Shown: in pieces, positions 3,210-6,231 of the stretch
Position numbering within the stretch: position 1 is the stretch's first letter
Layout of the letters: each line of letters starts with the position of its first letter
Origin: RUG572 sp964386385
GTDB taxonomy: Bacteria; Verrucomicrobiota; Kiritimatiellia; RFP12; UBA1067
DNA: 6,231 nucleotides
Direction: 5' to 3'
NCBI GenBank assembly: GCA_964386385.1
Contig: CAYLRN010000052.1
Coordinates: 1-6,231 of the forward strand
Made by a program: the position numbers and the translations under genes
The notes under the pieces: model-generated
The model's input: the letters and a program-made list of their open reading frames with translations, nothing else
What the model was told of the DNA's origin: nothing
Database searches by the model: none

Positions 3210-5222
3210 ATGGCGAGACTTCTGCAGAACAGCTTCGGCTCCGGCGAGCTCAGCCCGCTCCTGCACGGGCGCAGCGACCTGGCGGCCTACTACAGGGGAT
3301 GCGCGGACGCACGCAACTTCGTTGTCACGAAGGAGGGCGCTCTGCGCAAGCGGAACGGGGTCGTCGCGGGCGACGAGCTTCCCGCCGCGTTCGGGGACTG
3401 CCGCGTCGTCGCCTACAGGCACGACAGGACGGTGGGCGCGGCGGTCGTCGTGTGGGACAGGGGCGCGGACGCGGAGGACGGGATGCGGGTCGGGGTGGCG
3501 CTCTACGACAAGTCGCTCCGGCGCCGCGCCGAGACGGCGTTCGCCGCCGGCGACCCCGGCGACATGCGGGCCGTCCGCTCCACGCAGATCGGCGACCAGC
3601 TGTGGATCTCCAACGGCGCGTTCTTCAAGGTCGTCACGGTGACGTACGACGGGGCGGAGGGGACGTTCTCGCTCTCCGCGGAGGACTGGAAGCCGACGCC
3701 GAAGCCGGAGCGGCCGAAATCGTTCTCGTGCACGGGCTACAACGAGAAGGGCGACACGTACGACGGCGACGGCGAGACGAACATAGACTACTGCGCCGTG
3801 CTCGTCGTGGACGGCGTGGCGTCCGACCGCCTCCTGCGCTCGGCCTGGCAGAAGAAGTCGTGGGTGGCGGGCGCGTACGTCTCCATCTCCGTGACGCTCT
3901 CCGCCGAACAGCTGGCGGCGGGGTTCGACTACGTGGCCGTGGGCAAGAGCCAGGGCGGGCTGTACGGCGAGCTGGTCCGCTTCTACCCGGAGGACTTCGA
4001 CGCGAAGTCCGCGGCCACTTCCGGAAGCAAGTCCTGCTCGTACATGGACAGGAACGTGTCGCCGGGGGACGTCATCTACCGGCAGACGGACGTGCTGGGG
4101 GACGGCTTCGCCGCGCCGCTCTGCGTGGACTGCTTCCAGCAGCGGCGCGTGTTCGCGAACGCCGAGACGGACGGCTCCAGGTGGCCGATGACGCTCTGGT
4201 TCTCCGAGGCCGGCAACCTCGCGAACTTCCACGCGGACCGCCCGGCGGCGGACGACGCCGCGTTCTCGCCTACCGTCGCCTCCACCGGCCCGGCGTTCAT
4301 CAGGTGGGTCGCGCCGTGGCAGGAGACGCTCGTGCTGTTCACGGACTGCGGCCTCTTCTCGATCGGCTTCTCGCAGACGCAGGGGTTCGGCGCGTCCACG
4401 TGCCGCATCTCGAAGTTCTCCGGGATCGTTCCATCCCCTGACGTGCGCCCCGTATCCACGGACGCGGGGCTGGTGTTCGTCTCCGCCGACGGGCGGCGCG
4501 TCTACACGGTCGGCTTCGACCTGCAGGAGAACGCCCTGAAGCCCGTGGACAGGAGCGTTATGGTGGAGCACCTGACGCGGGGCGAGACGGTCGTAGCCCT
4601 CGCGCTCCAGGAGTCGCCCGACAGCGTCGTCTGGTGCGCGACGAGCGCGGGGCGGCTGCTCTCGTTCACGTTCGAGCGCGCCGAGGAGGTGTACGCCTGG
4701 AGCCATTCGGAGCTCCCGGACGCCGCGCGCGTCCTGGACGCCGTCTCCCTCGGCACCTTCACCGACGCGGCGGAGGGCCGCTCGCGCGGGGACGTCGTGT
4801 TCGTCGTCGACTGGCCCGAAATGGAGGAGGGCGAATTGCCGCGCCTCGCCGCGTTCGCGGACGGCCACGAGGACCACGTGGACGTCTGCTACTCCGACCC
4901 CGCCCCGGTGGAGGCGTCGCTCACGACGCTCCGACCGGAGAGCCAGGACAGGACGCTCGCCGGCGTCCGGCGGAACGTGAAGGACGTCCTCGTACGCCTG
5001 CACCGGACGGAGGGCGTCTCCCTGCGCCCGGCGGACGGCTCGCCCGACGTGCCCTTCGTGGACGCGAAGGCCGGGGCGCGGGACGCGGACGGGCTCTTCA
5101 CCGGGGACGCCGTGGCGGCTCCGCGCGGCCTCGCCGGCCGGGACGGGCGGATCACGGTCGTCAGCCCGTCCGGCCCCTGCGAGATCCTCGCCGTCCTCTC
5201 GACGCTGGAGGTGGGCGGATGA
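3210..5222 (+). CDS. Tail tubular protein B / nozzle-like virion protein (T7 gp12 position)
   Basis: A 670-residue protein; T7 gp12 is about 794. GAGGAGGT (3199-3206) overlapping the previous stop supplies the ribosome binding site. The N-terminus LLQNSFGSGELSPLLHGRSD followed by LAAYYRGC, ARNFVV and EGALRKRNG (about residues 4-50) is the conserved opening of this phage structural family: F-x-x-GE-x-SP, GR-x-D, Y-x-x-G, N, R-x-G. Mid-protein segments fit the beta-propeller part: MTLWFSEAGNLANFH (about 327-341) and FIRWVAPWQETLVLFTDCGL (about 362-381). The C-terminus ESQDRTLAGVRRNVKDVLVR (about 576-595) and a final EILAVLSTLEVGG are also typical. The product would form the hexameric tail nozzle below the adaptor. 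The stop overlaps the next ATG (5219-5222). The assignment rests on motifs plus gene order. Confidence 0.85.
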   Translation: MARLLQNSFGSGELSPLLHGRSDLAAYYRGCADARNFVVTKEGALRKRNGVVAGDELPAAFGDCRVVAYRHDRTVGAAVVVWDRGADAEDGMRVGVALYDKSLRRRAETAFAAGDPGDMRAVRSTQIGDQLWISNGAFFKVVTVTYDGAEGTFSLSAEDWKPTPKPERPKSFSCTGYNEKGDTYDGDGETNIDYCAVLVVDGVASDRLLRSAWQKKSWVAGAYVSISVTLSAEQLAAGFDYVAVGKSQGGLYGELVRFYPEDFDAKSAATSGSKSCSYMDRNVSPGDVIYRQTDVLGDGFAAPLCVDCFQQRRVFANAETDGSRWPMTLWFSEAGNLANFHADRPAADDAAFSPTVASTGPAFIRWVAPWQETLVLFTDCGLFSIGFSQTQGFGASTCRISKFSGIVPSPDVRPVSTDAGLVFVSADGRRVYTVGFDLQENALKPVDRSVMVEHLTRGETVVALALQESPDSVVWCATSAGRLLSFTFERAEEVYAWSHSELPDAARVLDAVSLGTFTDAAEGRSRGDVVFVVDWPEMEEGELPRLAAFADGHEDHVDVCYSDPAPVEASLTTLRPESQDRTLAGVRRNVKDVLVRLHRTEGVSLRPADGSPDVPFVDAKAGARDADGLFTGDAVAAPRGLAGRDGRITVVSPSGPCEILAVLSTLEVGG

Positions 5223-5767
5223 GGCGCGGGATCGGGAGACGGCCGGCCGAGAGGCCCGGGGGCGTCCTGGACTTCGGCGCGTGGCTCTTCCGCCCGCCCG
5301 CCCCGGGCGACGCGGAGGCGTTCGCGGCGGACATGCGGGAGGCGGACAGGCGGGAGCTGCGCCGGTGGAACGGCTGCTCCCCGGAGTACGAGCTGCGCCG
5401 CGCGTTCGACCTCGCCGACGCCGCGTGGGTCGGCTGCCTCCCCGACGGGACGCGCGTGAGCGCGTTCGGCGCCCGGCGCGTGAACCTCTTGGACGCGACG
5501 GGCTGCATATGGGAGCTCTCGGCGAAGGCCGCCGACTCCCGCAGGGTTCTCTTCGCCCGCGCCTCGCTCGCGGGATTCGACCTCGCGTGCCGGGCGCTGC
5601 CCGACGTGCGGGAGTTCCTCAACTTCGTGGACTCGGAGTACGGGGCGGCGGTCAGGTGGATACGCTGGCTCGGGGGACGCATGGACGGCGGGGGCTTCGA
5701 CGGGCGCTGCGGGGGGCGGTTCCTCCGCTTCCGCGTCCCTAACCCGCACTTCAGGGAGGAATGCTAG
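5219..5767 (+). CDS. DUF2833 / GNAT-fold protein like T7 internal protein A (gp13)
   Basis: A 182-residue protein from ATG 5219, which overlaps the nozzle gene stop and has GGAGGTGGG (5207-5215) in front. The frame stays open far upstream inside the nozzle gene, but that part is out-of-frame shadow. Residues about 20-152 follow the phage DUF2833/GNAT-like layout: RPPAPGDAEAFAADMREADR (25-44), an acidic WVGCLPDGTRVSAFG strand pair (70-84), GCIWELSA (95-102), RRVLFARASLAGF (108-120), FLNFVDSE (133-140) and AVRWIRWLGG (144-153). T7 gp13 occupies the same place between nozzle and core protein B. Whether it keeps acyltransferase activity cannot be told; the typical acetyl-CoA loop is not obvious. 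The N-terminal 15 residues are Arg-rich and the C-terminal tail is Gly/Arg-rich. Confidence 0.75.
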   Translation: MRRGIGRRPAERPGGVLDFGAWLFRPPAPGDAEAFAADMREADRRELRRWNGCSPEYELRRAFDLADAAWVGCLPDGTRVSAFGARRVNLLDATGCIWELSAKAADSRRVLFARASLAGFDLACRALPDVREFLNFVDSEYGAAVRWIRWLGGRMDGGGFDGRCGGRFLRFRVPNPHFREEC

Positions 5768-5768
5768 C

Positions 5769-6231
5769 ATGTGCATGATAACTACGGCCCTCACGGCGGG
5801 CGCGCTCACGGCGGTGGGGGCGACTGCGGCGGCGGCCTCGCCGGCCGCCGTCATCGCCACGACGATGGCGGCCAACATGATCGTCGGCGCGGGCCTTTCG
5901 GCCGGGATAGGCGCGGCGACGGGCGCGCGCGGGCGCAGCCTCGCCCTCTCGGCCGGGATAGGCGCGGCGTCGGCCGGCGTCTTCAGCGGCGTCGGAATGG
6001 CCGTGGGCGGCGTGACGACGCTCGCGGAGCCGGGGGTCGGCGCGGCGCCGGACGTCTTCTCGACGTCGCCCGGCCTGTTCGCGGACAAGGGCGCCTCGCC
6101 CGTGCTGTCCACCACGATGAACGGCGAGAAGTTCGTCATGGCCGGGACCGGGCCGGAGGCGCACTGGGTGCCGGCCTCGGAGGCGGCGGCGCAGGGCGTC
6201 GCGCCCGGCGCGGCGGCGGCGGCCGGCGGCG
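5769..6231 (+). CDS. Ala/Gly-rich internal virion protein, gp14-like (partial, runs off the window)
   Basis: An open frame from ATG 5769 to the right edge with no stop (154 codons seen), preceded by AGGGAGGA (5753-5760) at 8 nt. It starts MCMITTALTAGALTAVGATA, similar in style to T7 gp14, which opens with MCW and an Ala-rich helix. Residues 1 to about 82 are hydrophobic Ala/Gly/Ile/Val with an internal duplication (LSAGIGAA twice, 17 residues apart). The rest is a Gly/Ala/Pro-rich linker containing NGEKFVMAGTGPEAHWVP. In T7, gp14 is an internal core protein ejected into the outer membrane to form part of the DNA channel. The assignment rests on position after the gp13-like gene and on composition, not on a diagnostic motif. 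Another membrane-active ejection protein is possible. Confidence 0.6.
   Translation, partial: MCMITTALTAGALTAVGATAAAASPAAVIATTMAANMIVGAGLSAGIGAATGARGRSLALSAGIGAASAGVFSGVGMAVGGVTTLAEPGVGAAPDVFSTSPGLFADKGASPVLSTTMNGEKFVMAGTGPEAHWVPASEAAAQGVAPGAAAAAGG
5898..5969 (+). repeat. 51-nt-spaced direct repeat in the gp14-like gene
   Basis: A 21-nt sequence (5898-5918) recurs exactly at 5949-5969; both encode SAGIGAA in the same frame, 17 codons apart. Identity extends to the preceding Leu codon apart from one silent change. The exact DNA identity suggests a recent in-frame duplication of a glycine-zipper-like helical unit. Confidence 0.7.

Noticed and set aside
2599..3642. Plus-strand open frame (347 aa) spanning the adaptor and nozzle genes
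   Set aside because: It runs in another frame through both conserved genes and reads as Arg/Pro/Ala low complexity.
3024..5003. Long minus-strand open frame (659 aa) opposite the nozzle gene
   Set aside because: It is antisense to a clearly conserved structural gene; its translation is Arg/Val/Glu/His-biased low complexity, typical of antisense frames in GC-rich DNA where stops are rare.
4634..5218. Longer N-terminus for the gp13-like gene, starting at 4634
   Set aside because: This part is an out-of-frame reading of the nozzle gene (Arg/Gly-rich). ATG 5219 overlaps the nozzle stop, has a good ribosome site, and gives a normal family length.
5219..5767. Functional acetyltransferase (toxin or antibiotic-modifying GNAT)
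   Set aside because: The fold resemblance and the T7-like gene order point to an internal virion protein; no clear acetyl-CoA binding loop or antitoxin partner is visible.
4889..6139. Minus-strand open frame (416 aa) opposite the gp13-like and gp14-like genes
   Set aside because: Antisense to three co-directional genes with good start signals; composition is Pro/Ala/Arg-rich and no domain is recognisable.

Overview
The window is a very GC-rich stretch with all genes on the plus strand, packed head to tail with stop/start overlaps (106-109, 288-291, 566-569, 5219-5222) or gaps of a few bases. It reads as part of the late (virion) operon of a short-tailed, T7-type phage or an integrated prophage of that type. 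No integrase, terminase, portal, capsid or polymerase gene is visible, so free phage and prophage cannot be told apart. The host is not identifiable from sequence alone. The GC-rich composition and the small palindromic elements read as GRIER-x-GR-x-PA type peptides resemble what I associate with GC-rich gut bacteria of the PVC group (Kiritimatiellota and relatives), but this is a weak inference from memory.

Left part (1-2564), a block of small accessory genes: the end of an unidentified gene, a 61-aa CxxC/CxxH putative zinc protein, a 93-aa unknown, a 208-aa protein with a probable signal sequence, a 107-aa coiled-coil plus one-membrane-span protein of XhlA/holin-accessory type, a DUF1353 protein, and a probable lipoprotein. 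Three of these carry export or membrane signals, so the block probably acts at the host envelope (lysis, exclusion or conversion). No endolysin is seen. Short palindromic repeats are spread through this half and lie inside coding sequence.

Right part (2609-6231), a virion module in the same order as T7 genes 11-12-13-14: a tail tubular A-like adaptor (199 aa), a tail tubular B/nozzle-like protein (670 aa), a DUF2833/GNAT-fold protein like T7 internal protein A (182 aa), and the start of an Ala/Gly-rich, membrane-seeking protein likely to be the internal core protein B counterpart, cut by the window edge. The products would form the head-to-tail adaptor, the tail nozzle and the internal or ejected proteins.

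The most unusual content is not a new gene system but the repeat structure: a 28-nt identical repeat read in two different frames inside two unrelated genes, each accompanied by a second shared hairpin; a GRIER-type motif shared by the end of one gene and the start of the next; and a shared junction motif in front of the lipoprotein and tail adaptor genes.
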